Positions 16,506-25,347 of a DNA stretch of 64,000 nt are shown here, in pieces (the first letter of the stretch is position 1; every line of letters starts with the position of its first letter). The DNA lies in the NCBI GenBank assembly GCA_002928535.1, contig PERG01000007.1, positions 47,059-111,058 on the forward strand, read 5' to 3'. The position numbers and the translations under genes were made by a program. Below the pieces are notes generated by a model. The model saw nothing but the letters and a program-made list of their open reading frames with translations, was not told the DNA's origin and did no database searches. The stretch comes from Methylotenera sp. GTDB lineage: Bacteria > Pseudomonadota > Gammaproteobacteria > Burkholderiales > Methylophilaceae.

Positions 16506-18635
16506 CTATGACGGTACTGAGCTGCCTAAATTAGTTACATATTTATCGCATTCATCAATTACGAATTGTGGAATTGTTTGATATTTACTTGGGTTTACAT
16601 GATAAATATAGTTATTTTCAATATGAAACGCTTCGTTTATAAATTTCAGAATTACATCTGATTCTATTCCTGAATTAATTTTGTCATCAGAAATTAAGCG
16701 GTAGAGATGAAGCTTTTCATAATTACTACTAGTTCTAAGATAGATATCTTTCATATGAAGGTCATTTTTTACTAAATTAAGCAACAACTGATAGTCGAAT
16801 GTAGGTACTTCCGTTTTAATTTCTGCGAATCCCTCTTCTAGTTCCTCTTGGGTCATGACTCTAATTCTGATTTCATCAGCCTCTAGCTTCTCCCTTTTTG
16901 TAGGTTGATCTACTTTATGAAACAGATTTGAAAGAACATCCCATCCTGAATTTTTATTGCCTAGAATTTCAAATGTACGGCGTAAATAAACAAGTTTATT
17001 GAGATCATGAATATCTGATTTGAAATTGATTTTGTTAATCTCAACAAAATTCTTGATATCATCTCTTACGATTTCAGTCTCGGACAGCTGACCATGCTTG
17101 TTTTCTAAAAATGATGTATATGGCTTAGCAAAACGATCATTATGGTGAAGTAGCATATCTACTATAGGCTCAAAGTCATGAGTTAATAAAAGTACGGTTT
17201 TGTTCTTTAATGATTTATCTTTCCTAAACAACATCTCAATGATTGCGTATTTTTTATTTTTATCGAAAGACGAAATAGGGTCATCTAAGACAATTAAATC
17301 AGGAGGTGTCTTCAAAACATCGTGCATAAATAAAATTAACGCGAACGCATTTTTTTCACCAAAACTAAGGTGATTCTTCGCATTTGTTATTTCTTCGGAA
17401 AAATCATTGTGTATTAATTTAAGCTTATGCTCTCCAGTATTGTTTTCTATAAGACTTACATGGTAGTTATACCCAGCATTCTTTAGAAAGTTATTGATCC
17501 CAACACTGTTATCTCTAACTAATTGCTCTATCAGTCTCTTTTGTCTAACAATACTTCCATGTAATTCACCGGCTTCGTTAATTACCTCATCAATAGCATC
17601 ATTAATAATTCTTACTTTCTCAACAGTGCTTTCAGACTTTAAATAAACATAAAAATCCATATCAATTTTATGTTCCTTCAGGCATTCAATAGCTTTTTCT
17701 ACATCTTTGAATGATTGAAAACCTAACCTTTGTGCCTTTTGGAATTTTTTATTTAAATCCTCAATTTGCTCTTTGACTTGTCTTAGAAATTTTTCTTGAT
17801 CGTCCGAATAACCATCAACATCAGTAATAATCTTCCTAATTGTTACTTTTGTCTCATCCGAAAAATAGCGATCTAACCGCTCAAAAACTGCAACAATTTT
17901 AGTTAAGTTTTCTACATTCTTTGCTTTATAAGTGCTGCCTATTAATTCGATACCTTCCCTTTTCGTACCTATATCGTTAGTACAGTACGGGCAATCCGTA
18001 GAAATGTCTAAATAAGACTTTCCGTCTATTTGCCATTTCATCCATTTATAATTTTCTGAATGTTGAATATATGCTTTGTAGCTCTTTAAACCTTCAGGAA
18101 TATTTGCAACTTTGTTCCCATTCTTTAAAGCCTGAGCTACCGAACTAGATCCATGAATTCCAGTTTTTGTTGATTGTCCGAAACTAGAACTTAACTCATT
18201 TAAATCTAAAATTAGACTTGCAATATCTGGATCATCTGCAAGCATTGCTTTAATTTTTTTTATTCGTGAATCAATTTCCTGCATTCCATTTTCATATGCT
18301 TCGTCCTTTATGAAAATGTCAAAGCTACCTTTTAATAGCTCATCTGATTGGAATACAAACTCATTGATATATTTCTCATCAAAAATTTTGATGCTATTTA
18401 TTCCATCTATACCTCTGACAATAGGATTAATAGACTCGTCATTCTTGAATTTGAATGGTTTTAGTTCTAATAATGTTTTTGACCCAGTAATTCTATCGTT
18501 TACAAAAGCATGCATTGATTTTGAAATGGTACTTTTCCCGGTACCATTTATTGCATATTTGATATTCAGATTGTTGTTTTTAATATGAATTTTTCCATTA
18601 TCTATATTATTGCAATACTCGAAATTGATTTCCAT
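16506..18635 (-). CDS. RloC/SMC-like AAA ATPase, candidate stand-alone defence protein
   Basis: This is a large ABC-type ATPase with the head split by a long middle region. The Walker A is AINGTGKST (28-36), where the first residue is A instead of the usual G. A CPYC pair (C215, C218) recalls the zinc hook of RloC/Rad50, and a predicted coiled coil spans about 280-370. The ABC signature is LSFGE (423-427), the Walker B LIVLDDP (447-453) with D-loop SSFD, and the H-loop histidine H486. The C-terminal block LRRTFEIL followed by LFHKVDQPT (R552, E556, H573) is reminiscent of the R-E-H residues of anticodon nucleases, but the spacing differs. The gene is much more AT-rich than its neighbours and lies next to tRNA genes and a thiC scar, which suggests horizontal gain. 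No restriction-modification genes accompany it. Confidence 0.85.
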   Translation of the reverse strand: MEINFEYCNNIDNGKIHIKNNNLNIKYAINGTGKSTISKSMHAFVNDRITGSKTLLELKPFKFKNDESINPIVRGIDGINSIKIFDEKYINEFVFQSDELLKGSFDIFIKDEAYENGMQEIDSRIKKIKAMLADDPDIASLILDLNELSSSFGQSTKTGIHGSSSVAQALKNGNKVANIPEGLKSYKAYIQHSENYKWMKWQIDGKSYLDISTDCPYCTNDIGTKREGIELIGSTYKAKNVENLTKIVAVFERLDRYFSDETKVTIRKIITDVDGYSDDQEKFLRQVKEQIEDLNKKFQKAQRLGFQSFKDVEKAIECLKEHKIDMDFYVYLKSESTVEKVRIINDAIDEVINEAGELHGSIVRQKRLIEQLVRDNSVGINNFLKNAGYNYHVSLIENNTGEHKLKLIHNDFSEEITNAKNHLSFGEKNAFALILFMHDVLKTPPDLIVLDDPISSFDKNKKYAIIEMLFRKDKSLKNKTVLLLTHDFEPIVDMLLHHNDRFAKPYTSFLENKHGQLSETEIVRDDIKNFVEINKINFKSDIHDLNKLVYLRRTFEILGNKNSGWDVLSNLFHKVDQPTKREKLEADEIRIRVMTQEELEEGFAEIKTEVPTFDYQLLLNLVKNDLHMKDIYLRTSSNYEKLHLYRLISDDKINSGIESDVILKFINEAFHIENNYIYHVNPSKYQTIPQFVIDECDKYVTNLGSSVPS

Positions 18636-18807
18636 AAGTTACCACCTACCATAGTTCTAATGTAATGAAATTCCTACAACTATAGTTCAATCAGAAATTC
18701 TGGTAACTGTCATATATAACAAGTAAAAATTAATTATTTCATTTTCACCTTGGAACTGTTTCAAATGCTTCAAATTATTGTAGAATGCGCACCCTGTTAG
18801 TGATGAC

Positions 18808-18883
18808 GGGTGCTTAGCTCAGTTGGTAGAGCGTCGCCCTTACAAGGCGAATGTCAGCGGTTCGACCCCGTTAGCACCCACCA
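18808..18883 (+). tRNA. tRNA-Val (anticodon TAC)
   Basis: The acceptor arms GGGTGCT and AGCACCC pair. The D arm (GCTC...GAGC), the anticodon loop CTTACAA and the T loop GTTCGACCC are in place, and CCA is encoded (18881-18883). It is 26 bases upstream of tRNA-Asp, so both are probably one transcript. Confidence 0.97.
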
Positions 18884-18909
18884 AAATTAACAGTCAGCAT
18901 AACCTGCTA

Positions 18910-18986
18910 GGAGTGGTAGTTCAGTTGGTTAGAATACCGGCCTGTCACGCCGGGGGTCGCGGGTTCGAGTCCCGTCCACTCCGCCA
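18910..18986 (+). tRNA. tRNA-Asp (anticodon GTC)
   Basis: The acceptor arms GGAGTGG and CCACTCC pair. The anticodon loop is CTGTCAC and the T loop GGTTCGAGTCC. CCA is encoded (18984-18986). It is the second gene of a Val-Asp tRNA pair. Confidence 0.97.
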
Positions 18987-19178
18987 ACATTATTTAGAAA
19001 CCGTTCGGTTTCTAATCAGTTTTAATCAAAGCACCAAAACGCAATCTTAGAAAACACCAGCAAATCGCTTGAACTAAGCGCTGGTGAATTGCGTCTTTCC
19101 CATTAAGATAATAATTACGGGCTGGCTGGCTAACTTTGTTAAAATGTAGCTATTCCCACCCTTAGTACGAAGCACATT

Positions 19179-20444
19179 TTGACCACTATTAAACTTACCA
19201 AAAAACCTGGCGACGCTCTGGCTGCAACTAAAGCGCCGGTGCGCCGCACTGACCCTGCCAAGCGTGACCGTACGGTAGCGCCGCCAAAGGCCCATATACC
19301 AAAAGAAGGTTCACCAGCTCGCGAAGAAAAACCAACAGCACCACGCGAAAGATCAGCGAACCCTTCTGCTTCAAAAGCTGGGCAACGTAACCATAGACAT
19401 GACGGCAGCACTTATAACAGCCCAAGTAATAGCACAAGACGTGACCCTGCCGCGCCACAAGCGGAAGATGGCAAGCCCGCAGCAAAATGGTACCCGGATA
19501 GAAGCGCGACTACTAACGAACCTAGACAACCTAAACCACCCGGCATTGATACGCGCACTACACCACGCGCTAGCCGTGAAGAGCCGCAATATCGCCAAGC
19601 GCCACGTCGCGGTGGCAAAGTGCGGGATGGCTATGATGCAGAAACCGCGCAATATGGCGCAGCGGCAAAAGCGGCTTATAAATCCAGCGCAATTCCAACT
19701 GACTTACCGCGATTATCCAAAGTGATGGCGGAGCGTGGCATTTGCTCACGCCGCGAAGCGGATGAGTGGATTGCCAATGGCTGGGTGATGGTGGATGGCG
19801 TGATTACCGATACTTTAGGTTCACGCATTAACCCGGAAGCGGAAATCATCATCAGCAGTTACGCCTACGAAACGCAGGCGGAGAGTGTGACGATTATTCT
19901 GCATAAACCAGTCGGCTATGTGAGCGGCCAGGCAGAAGACGGCTACCAACCAGCGATTGTGTTGGTGCACCCGGATAACCAGTGGGAAGATGATCCTTTA
20001 CTGCATACACATCAGCCTAAGCAATTCGAGCGCAGATTTTTGCAGGGCTTGGCACCAGCAGGCCGCTTGGATATTGACTCTACAGGCATGTTAGTACTCA
20101 CTCAGGATGGGCGTGTCGCGCGCCGTTTGATTGGCGAAGATTCAGATGTAGAAAAAGAATATCTGGTGCGTGTGGAAGGCCAGTTGAGCGATGTGGATAT
20201 GAAGCGCCTGAATCACGGCTTAAGCCTGGATGGCGAAAAATTGAAACCTGCGAAAGTGAGCTGGCAGAATGAAGACCAACTTAGATTCGTTTTACGCGAA
20301 GGCAAAAAACGCCAGATTCGCCGTATGTGCGAAATGGTTGGCTTGCATGTAGTCGGCTTGAAGCGCGTACGCATTGGTAGCATTAATTTGGGCAAGCTGC
20401 CAGTAGGCCAATGGCGCTATTTACGCCCTGAAGAAAAGTTCTAA
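19179..20444 (+). CDS. rRNA pseudouridine synthase (RluB/RluF family) with long disordered N-terminus
   Basis: This enzyme isomerises a uridine in ribosomal RNA to pseudouridine. An S4 RNA-binding domain starts near residue 176 (PRLSKVMAERGICSRREAD). The catalytic aspartate is D298 in AGRLDIDSTGML, and the C-terminal motif is GKKRQIRRMCEMVGLHV. The sequence around the active site (HKPVGYVSG, VEKEYLVRVEG) fits RluF at least as well as RluB, so I leave the symbol blank. The first 170 residues are low-complexity and rich in P, R, K and S. Such basic tails are known in some RluB/RluF proteins. The start is a TTG; no in-frame ATG exists before the S4 domain, so the true start is uncertain. Confidence 0.88.
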   Translation: MTTIKLTKKPGDALAATKAPVRRTDPAKRDRTVAPPKAHIPKEGSPAREEKPTAPRERSANPSASKAGQRNHRHDGSTYNSPSNSTRRDPAAPQAEDGKPAAKWYPDRSATTNEPRQPKPPGIDTRTTPRASREEPQYRQAPRRGGKVRDGYDAETAQYGAAAKAAYKSSAIPTDLPRLSKVMAERGICSRREADEWIANGWVMVDGVITDTLGSRINPEAEIIISSYAYETQAESVTIILHKPVGYVSGQAEDGYQPAIVLVHPDNQWEDDPLLHTHQPKQFERRFLQGLAPAGRLDIDSTGMLVLTQDGRVARRLIGEDSDVEKEYLVRVEGQLSDVDMKRLNHGLSLDGEKLKPAKVSWQNEDQLRFVLREGKKRQIRRMCEMVGLHVVGLKRVRIGSINLGKLPVGQWRYLRPEEKF

Positions 20445-20490
20445 ACTTATACATTCTGAAAAATTGTAAATCAGCTTCAAAAGGATATTT

Positions 20491-20880
20491 ATGGGTTTAT
20501 TTGATAGTCTCGCCGGGTCGGTCATCGGCAAATTAGGCGGTGAGCGCGGCACCATGGTGCAAATTGCCATGGACCTGCTGAACAAACATGGCGGCGTGAG
20601 CGGCGTTTTGGCGATGTTTAAAGAAAAAGGCTATACCGACCAAGTGAATTCCTGGGTAGGCAACGGCCCGAATTTGCCACTCAATTCGGATCAAGTCACA
20701 TTTGTATTGGGTCAAGGGGAATTGGCGCAAATGGCAGCCAAGTTTGGCATTACGCCTGATAGCTTGAGCAGCAAAATCGCGGAACATTTGCCGACGGTGG
20801 TAGATAAGTTAACCCCGAATGGCGTGGTTAACGATAGCACTGGCAATTTGCTAAGCACGGTGATGGGCATGTTTAAGTAA
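20491..20880 (+). CDS. yidB: YidB-family (DUF937) protein
   Basis: This is a 129-residue protein of the YidB family, whose biochemical role is unknown. The N-terminus MGLFDSLAGSVIGKLGG and the C-terminal block IAEHLPTVVDKLTPNGVV are characteristic. The middle has LLNKHGGVSGVLAMFKEKG. AAAGGA lies before the ATG. It follows the pseudouridine synthase by about 45 bases on the same strand and ends at a terminator. Confidence 0.9.
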   Translation: MGLFDSLAGSVIGKLGGERGTMVQIAMDLLNKHGGVSGVLAMFKEKGYTDQVNSWVGNGPNLPLNSDQVTFVLGQGELAQMAAKFGITPDSLSSKIAEHLPTVVDKLTPNGVVNDSTGNLLSTVMGMFK

Positions 20881-20886
20881 TACCTT

Positions 20887-20908
20887 GAGGGCTAACTGCC
20901 CTTTTTTT
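20887..20908 (+). terminator. Terminator after yidB
   Basis: A short hairpin (GAGGGC-TAACT-GCCC) is followed by seven T residues, seven bases beyond the yidB stop codon. Confidence 0.75.
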
Positions 20909-20938
20909 ATGATTATTTTTTATTGTTAGAATGCAACT

Positions 20939-21766
20939 ATGGATCTGATTTTATTGTTAAAAGCTGCCGTCATGGGCATTGTGGAAGGTGCAACTGAATT
21001 TTTACCCATTTCCAGCACTGGTCACCTCATTTTGGCTGGGGACTTAATGAATTTTATGAATCACGACAAACGAAGCGTGTTTGAAATTGCGATTCAACTT
21101 GGCGCGATCCTGGCAGTAGTCTGGGAATATCGTCAGCGGTTTGTCAGTACTTTTGCCGGACTTGGTCGCGACCCCATTGCTAACCGTTTAATCATTAATC
21201 TATCAATTGCGTTTTTACCGTTAGCGATATTAGGGCTGATGTTTGGTGACCTCATTAAAGCGGTATTATTCAAACCCGTTCCCGTGGCCATTGCCTTTAT
21301 TGTAGGTGCGCTAATTATTCTGTGGGCAGAAAAAAGGCAGCATACGATTACCGTTGAAACCGTGGATGATATCAAACCGATTGATGCATTAAAGCTGGGT
21401 TTTGCCCAAGCGGTTGCGTTAATTCCCGGTATGTCACGCTCCGGTTCTACGATCATTGGCGGGTTATTTTTTGGTTTATCGCGCAAGGCAGCAGCCGAGT
21501 TTTCTTTTTTTCTGGCTGTACCAACCTTAGGGATCGCATCGATTTACTCAATATATAAAGACCGCGCATTATTAAGTATGGATGACATGGGCGCCTGGAT
21601 TGTGGGTTTTATCTTTGCGTTTATCAGTGCGATGATCGCAGTGCGTGCACTGATTCGCTATGTGAGCCATCACGACTTTACGATTTTTGCCTGGTACCGC
21701 ATTGTCTTTGGGGTCATTGTGTTAGTGACTGCCTACACAGGATTAGTTAACTGGTCCGTACAATAA
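20939..21766 (+). CDS. uppP: Undecaprenyl-diphosphatase
   Basis: This inner-membrane enzyme recycles the lipid carrier undecaprenyl diphosphate to the monophosphate for cell-wall and O-antigen synthesis, and it gives low-level bacitracin resistance. The catalytic motifs EGATEFLPISSTGH (17-30) and GMSRSGSTI (about 160-170) are intact. About eight hydrophobic helices and a length of 275 residues are typical. The terminator behind yidB separates it from the previous gene. No strong ribosome site precedes the ATG. Confidence 0.96.
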   Translation: MDLILLLKAAVMGIVEGATEFLPISSTGHLILAGDLMNFMNHDKRSVFEIAIQLGAILAVVWEYRQRFVSTFAGLGRDPIANRLIINLSIAFLPLAILGLMFGDLIKAVLFKPVPVAIAFIVGALIILWAEKRQHTITVETVDDIKPIDALKLGFAQAVALIPGMSRSGSTIIGGLFFGLSRKAAAEFSFFLAVPTLGIASIYSIYKDRALLSMDDMGAWIVGFIFAFISAMIAVRALIRYVSHHDFTIFAWYRIVFGVIVLVTAYTGLVNWSVQ

Positions 21767-21791
21767 TATAGCTCAATGAATCAATCTAAGA

Positions 21792-21816
21792 CACATGGTG
21801 ATGCAATCACCATGTG
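21792..21816 (+). terminator. Perfect 11-bp stem-loop after uppP
   Basis: CACATGGTGAT-GCA-ATCACCATGTG pairs perfectly, 25 bases after the uppP stop codon. No T-run follows, so it is not a standard intrinsic terminator; it may protect the uppP mRNA end or bind a protein. The next 180 bases up to asmA contain no gene that I can see. Confidence 0.5.
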
Positions 21817-22004
21817 CCGGTTGCAATAGCGTCAGCTACTGTCGTACCATTCAACAAGTTGTTCTCCCAGTGTTACTGCTAATGGCCGTGGTACTTAGCG
21901 CGGCATTGGGGAACAAGGCAGCGTATAAGTTATCTTAATTTTGAGTTCCGGGCTTTAAGCCGTTTTATCGTTGTGCATCCATTAAAACCGCAGTGAGAAC
22001 CGTC

Positions 22005-25000
22005 ATGAAAAAAATTCTAAAATATTCAGCTTTCGGTGTGGCTGGCCTGTTGGGCTTGATCGTCATAGGCATTGCAATTATTGCAGCGACCTTTAACCCG
22101 AATGACTATAAACAGCAGATCATCGATATTGTTAAAGAAAAAAAAGAGCGCACCCTGAAACTGGATGGTGATATCTCACTCGCGTTCTGGCCGAGTATTG
22201 GCGCTAATTTAGGCAAAGTATCCTTATCGGAACATAAAGGTAGCAATGAATTTGCTTCTTTGCAAAGCGTTAAAGTTTCTGTCGCATTACTGCCTTTGCT
22301 CAAAAAACAGCTCATTATCGATACCATTTACATTGACGGTGCCCGTGCCAATATCGTGCGCTACAAAGACGGCACTACTAACTTGGATGACTTGCTGAGC
22401 AAGGATGAGGAAGAATCCGAAACCGTTAAATTCGATATCGACGGCATTATCATTACCGACTCAGCCGCAAGCTTTACCGATGAAAAAACAGGCGGTAAAT
22501 ATGCACTCAATAAATTTAACCTCACTACCGGGCACGTTGCGCTCGCAGAACCCATTGAACTGGAAACCGACTTTAGCATCACGGCAAACCAGCCAGAAGT
22601 GGCGGCTAATGCGGTAATTAAAGGCCATTTCCTGGTAGACCCTGATAATAAACACTATGCAGCTAAAGGTTTTACTGCGGATATCAAAGGCAACTTGCTG
22701 GGCGGCAAAGATATGGAGATCAAGGCCAGCGGCGATATTGATGCCAAGCCTGAAACCCGTGAATTCCTCATTGAAGATTTGAAATTAGCCGCAACCGGCT
22801 TATTTGATGGCGCCAAATTGACGCTGGACTTTGATGCGCCTGAACTGATTGCACAAAAAGATGAAGTGACCAGTAAAAAAGCCTCGGTGAACATTGTTCA
22901 GGAAAAAGACGGCGATACCATGAAGGCCAACCTGGTGATGGCTGACGTGAAAGGTTCGCCAAAAGCATTGCAAAGCAGCGGTATCACTGGCGACCTGACC
23001 ATGAACCAGGGCAAGCGCAGCGTAACCGGCAAATTTGCTTCGCCATTCAAAGGCAATCTTGAAACACTAATTTTCGATTTGCCGAAATTGGCAGGCAATC
23101 TGGATATTAAAGACCCGGCTTTACCTAACGGCGGTGCGAAGGGGACTTTTGCCTTAACTCTGCATGCCGATGCGAAACAAGAATTGGTGAACAGCCAATT
23201 TAACCTTAAGGTAGACACGACCCAATTAAAAGGGGATGTTGCTGTTGCCAGCTTTAAACAGCCGAATATTAAATTCAACCTGAATGCAGATACTTTAGAT
23301 TTGAATAAATTACTCGGCCCGTCTAAATCCGAGCCAGCGTCTGCTAAATCCAAATCTGATAAACCTGCAGATCTGTCGGCATTGAAAACACTATTACTGG
23401 ACGGCAAAATTGCCATCGGCAAATTGCTATATGACCAATATGTATTAACCGGGTTGAACGTGGCGATTAAAGCCAACGGCGAAAAACTGGCGTTGACTGG
23501 CCTCAATGTAAAACTGGATGACAGCCAGATTAGAGGCAATTTTGGCATCAGCCAATTTACACGGCCTTTATATACCTTCGATATCGATATTGATCGCATC
23601 AATGTAGACCGCTACCTGAAACCGAGTGCGGCTGGCAATAACAAGGCTGCCGCTAAAGCAGACGATAAGCCTTTGGATTTAAGTGCATTGAAAGCCTTAA
23701 ATGCCGACGGTTCGCTCCGCATCGGGCAATTACAGTATGGCAAAACCAATGCCAGCAATGTGCGTATCGATCTTAAAGCCGATGGACAGAAACTCAGTGT
23801 GAACCCTTTAACAGCGAAAGTGGATGATAGCCAAGTGAATGCCAATGTTGGCATCACACGGTTTCATGACCCGATCTACAGCTTTAATGTGAACATCGAT
23901 AAACTGGATGCGGATCGCTACATCACCAAAAGCGATAAACCTGCCGCCCCCAGCACTACCAATAGTGGCGACACACCGATAGATTTGAGCGCACTAAAAA
24001 AGTTGAACGCCTCGGGCGAGGCCAAAATAGGCTGGCTTAAACTCGCCAACGTTAAAACTGAAAACGTGAATATTGGCCTGAAAGCGGCTGATGGTATTGC
24101 TACCGTTTCACCTTTTGCGGCCAATTTATACCAAGGCAGCATGAACGGCTCTTTGCGTGTGGATGCCAGAAGTACACCCAGCATCGCGTTTAAACAGGAT
24201 ATGAAGAACATTGCTATCGGACCATTATTGGTGGATGCGATCAATAATAATATGCTGGAAGGTAAAGGCACCCTTGGGGTGGATATTACGGCCAGCGGCA
24301 ATTCCGTTAATGCGCTCAAAAAAGCCTTGAACGGCAAAGCCGCGATCAACTTGGTGGATGGTGCCGTGAAGGGTATCGACATTGCTGGCACATTGCGTGA
24401 CATGAAATCACAGCTGAATGTTTTAAAAGGCAAAAGCAGTGTGGGCGCAGACCAAAGCAAAAAAACCGATTTCAGCGAATTGAAAGCCACCTTCGATATT
24501 AGGAATGGCGTGGCGCATAACGAAGACCTTGAAATGAAAGCGCCTGTTTTACGCTTAGGTAAAGGTGATAGCCGCGGCGACATTGATATCGGCAATCAAA
24601 CTATCAATTACCTGGCGAAACCCACGGTGGTGAAATCCCTGAAAGGCCAAGGCGGGGCAGACCTGGATGCACTGGCCGGCTTTGCCATTCCCGTGAAAAT
24701 TACTGGTACATTTGCCCAGCCTAAATACGGGATGGATTTCGCGGCGATTGGCACTGCGCTGGCAAAATCTAACCTGCTGGATAAAGTGGGGGGTGAAAAA
24801 GGGGCTGCAGTGAAAGAACTGATCGGCGGTGATGATAAAGTGAAAGCGCTCGAAGGGTTACTGAATAAAAAGAAAACCCCGGCTGAAACCCCTGCTACAG
24901 CGCCGACAGAAGCTGCACCAGCTACAACCAGTGAAACCGCTCCAGCGGAAAAACCAAAAACTGCAGAAGAAATTGCTAAGGAAAAAGCGAGAGAGAAATT

Positions 25001-25022
25001 GAATAAGATGCTGGGTTTCTAA
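22005..25022 (+). CDS. asmA: AsmA-family envelope protein with three internal repeats
   Basis: This is a very long envelope protein of the AsmA/TamB-like bridge family, anchored in the inner membrane by one N-terminal helix (about residues 6-28) and thought to help phospholipid traffic to, or assembly of, the outer membrane. The N-terminal AsmA block FNPNDYKQQI...DGDISLAFWPSIG is typical. Three units of about 100 residues run in tandem in the middle, each opening with DLSALK (about residues 450, 560 and 660) and the first two ending in a DRY motif. The tail (960-1005) is rich in P, A, T and K. The ATG at 22005 is preferred over the GTG four codons before because MKKILKYSAF gives a normal signal-anchor. 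Confidence 0.92.
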   Translation: MKKILKYSAFGVAGLLGLIVIGIAIIAATFNPNDYKQQIIDIVKEKKERTLKLDGDISLAFWPSIGANLGKVSLSEHKGSNEFASLQSVKVSVALLPLLKKQLIIDTIYIDGARANIVRYKDGTTNLDDLLSKDEEESETVKFDIDGIIITDSAASFTDEKTGGKYALNKFNLTTGHVALAEPIELETDFSITANQPEVAANAVIKGHFLVDPDNKHYAAKGFTADIKGNLLGGKDMEIKASGDIDAKPETREFLIEDLKLAATGLFDGAKLTLDFDAPELIAQKDEVTSKKASVNIVQEKDGDTMKANLVMADVKGSPKALQSSGITGDLTMNQGKRSVTGKFASPFKGNLETLIFDLPKLAGNLDIKDPALPNGGAKGTFALTLHADAKQELVNSQFNLKVDTTQLKGDVAVASFKQPNIKFNLNADTLDLNKLLGPSKSEPASAKSKSDKPADLSALKTLLLDGKIAIGKLLYDQYVLTGLNVAIKANGEKLALTGLNVKLDDSQIRGNFGISQFTRPLYTFDIDIDRINVDRYLKPSAAGNNKAAAKADDKPLDLSALKALNADGSLRIGQLQYGKTNASNVRIDLKADGQKLSVNPLTAKVDDSQVNANVGITRFHDPIYSFNVNIDKLDADRYITKSDKPAAPSTTNSGDTPIDLSALKKLNASGEAKIGWLKLANVKTENVNIGLKAADGIATVSPFAANLYQGSMNGSLRVDARSTPSIAFKQDMKNIAIGPLLVDAINNNMLEGKGTLGVDITASGNSVNALKKALNGKAAINLVDGAVKGIDIAGTLRDMKSQLNVLKGKSSVGADQSKKTDFSELKATFDIRNGVAHNEDLEMKAPVLRLGKGDSRGDIDIGNQTINYLAKPTVVKSLKGQGGADLDALAGFAIPVKITGTFAQPKYGMDFAAIGTALAKSNLLDKVGGEKGAAVKELIGGDDKVKALEGLLNKKKTPAETPATAPTEAAPATTSETAPAEKPKTAEEIAKEKAREKLNKMLGF

Positions 25023-25078
25023 GCTTAGTGTTTTAGCCTAGTAAGCCAGCACCTTAATCTGACTACATTGACTTTAGA

Positions 25079-25240
25079 TTAGTCGTGTTTGTCTTTTTTA
25101 TGTTTATGGTCATGATGGTCATGTTTATTATGACCAGGCGCATTCTCGCTGTTGCCTGGGCCGTCACGGTGCTTAGGATGGTGATGTACACAAGCTGTAA
25201 TCAGCGGTAATGCCAATGCAATAATAATTAAGTATTTCAT
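25079..25240 (-). CDS. 53-residue histidine-rich lipoprotein
   Basis: A short frame with a good ribosome site (AAAGGA, nine bases before the ATG) encodes a hydrophobic signal ending in the lipobox LITAC, so the lipidated cysteine is C17. The mature 36 residues hold 12 histidines, with clusters HHHPKH near the start and HDHHDHKHKK near the end. Such a tail would bind divalent metals such as Ni, Zn or Cu. It is not part of any family I recognise. It lies between asmA and mutY on the opposite strand. A lipobox and histidine clusters together are unlikely by chance. Confidence 0.75.
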   Translation of the reverse strand: MKYLIIIALALPLITACVHHHPKHRDGPGNSENAPGHNKHDHHDHKHKKDKHD

Positions 25241-25347
25241 TTTTTTAGTCCTTTTTGTAGTCCAGATGAATGTTCAGAGTGAATATCCATTGTGAAGACA
25301 TCGTACGCTATATAAGGTTTTATGCGATAACAATATTAAGTCTGAAC

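Noticed and set aside
19399..19725. Long alternative frames in the 5' third of the pseudouridine synthase gene
   Set aside because: The N-terminal region is low-complexity and C/G-rich, so long shadow frames are expected; none shows a domain.
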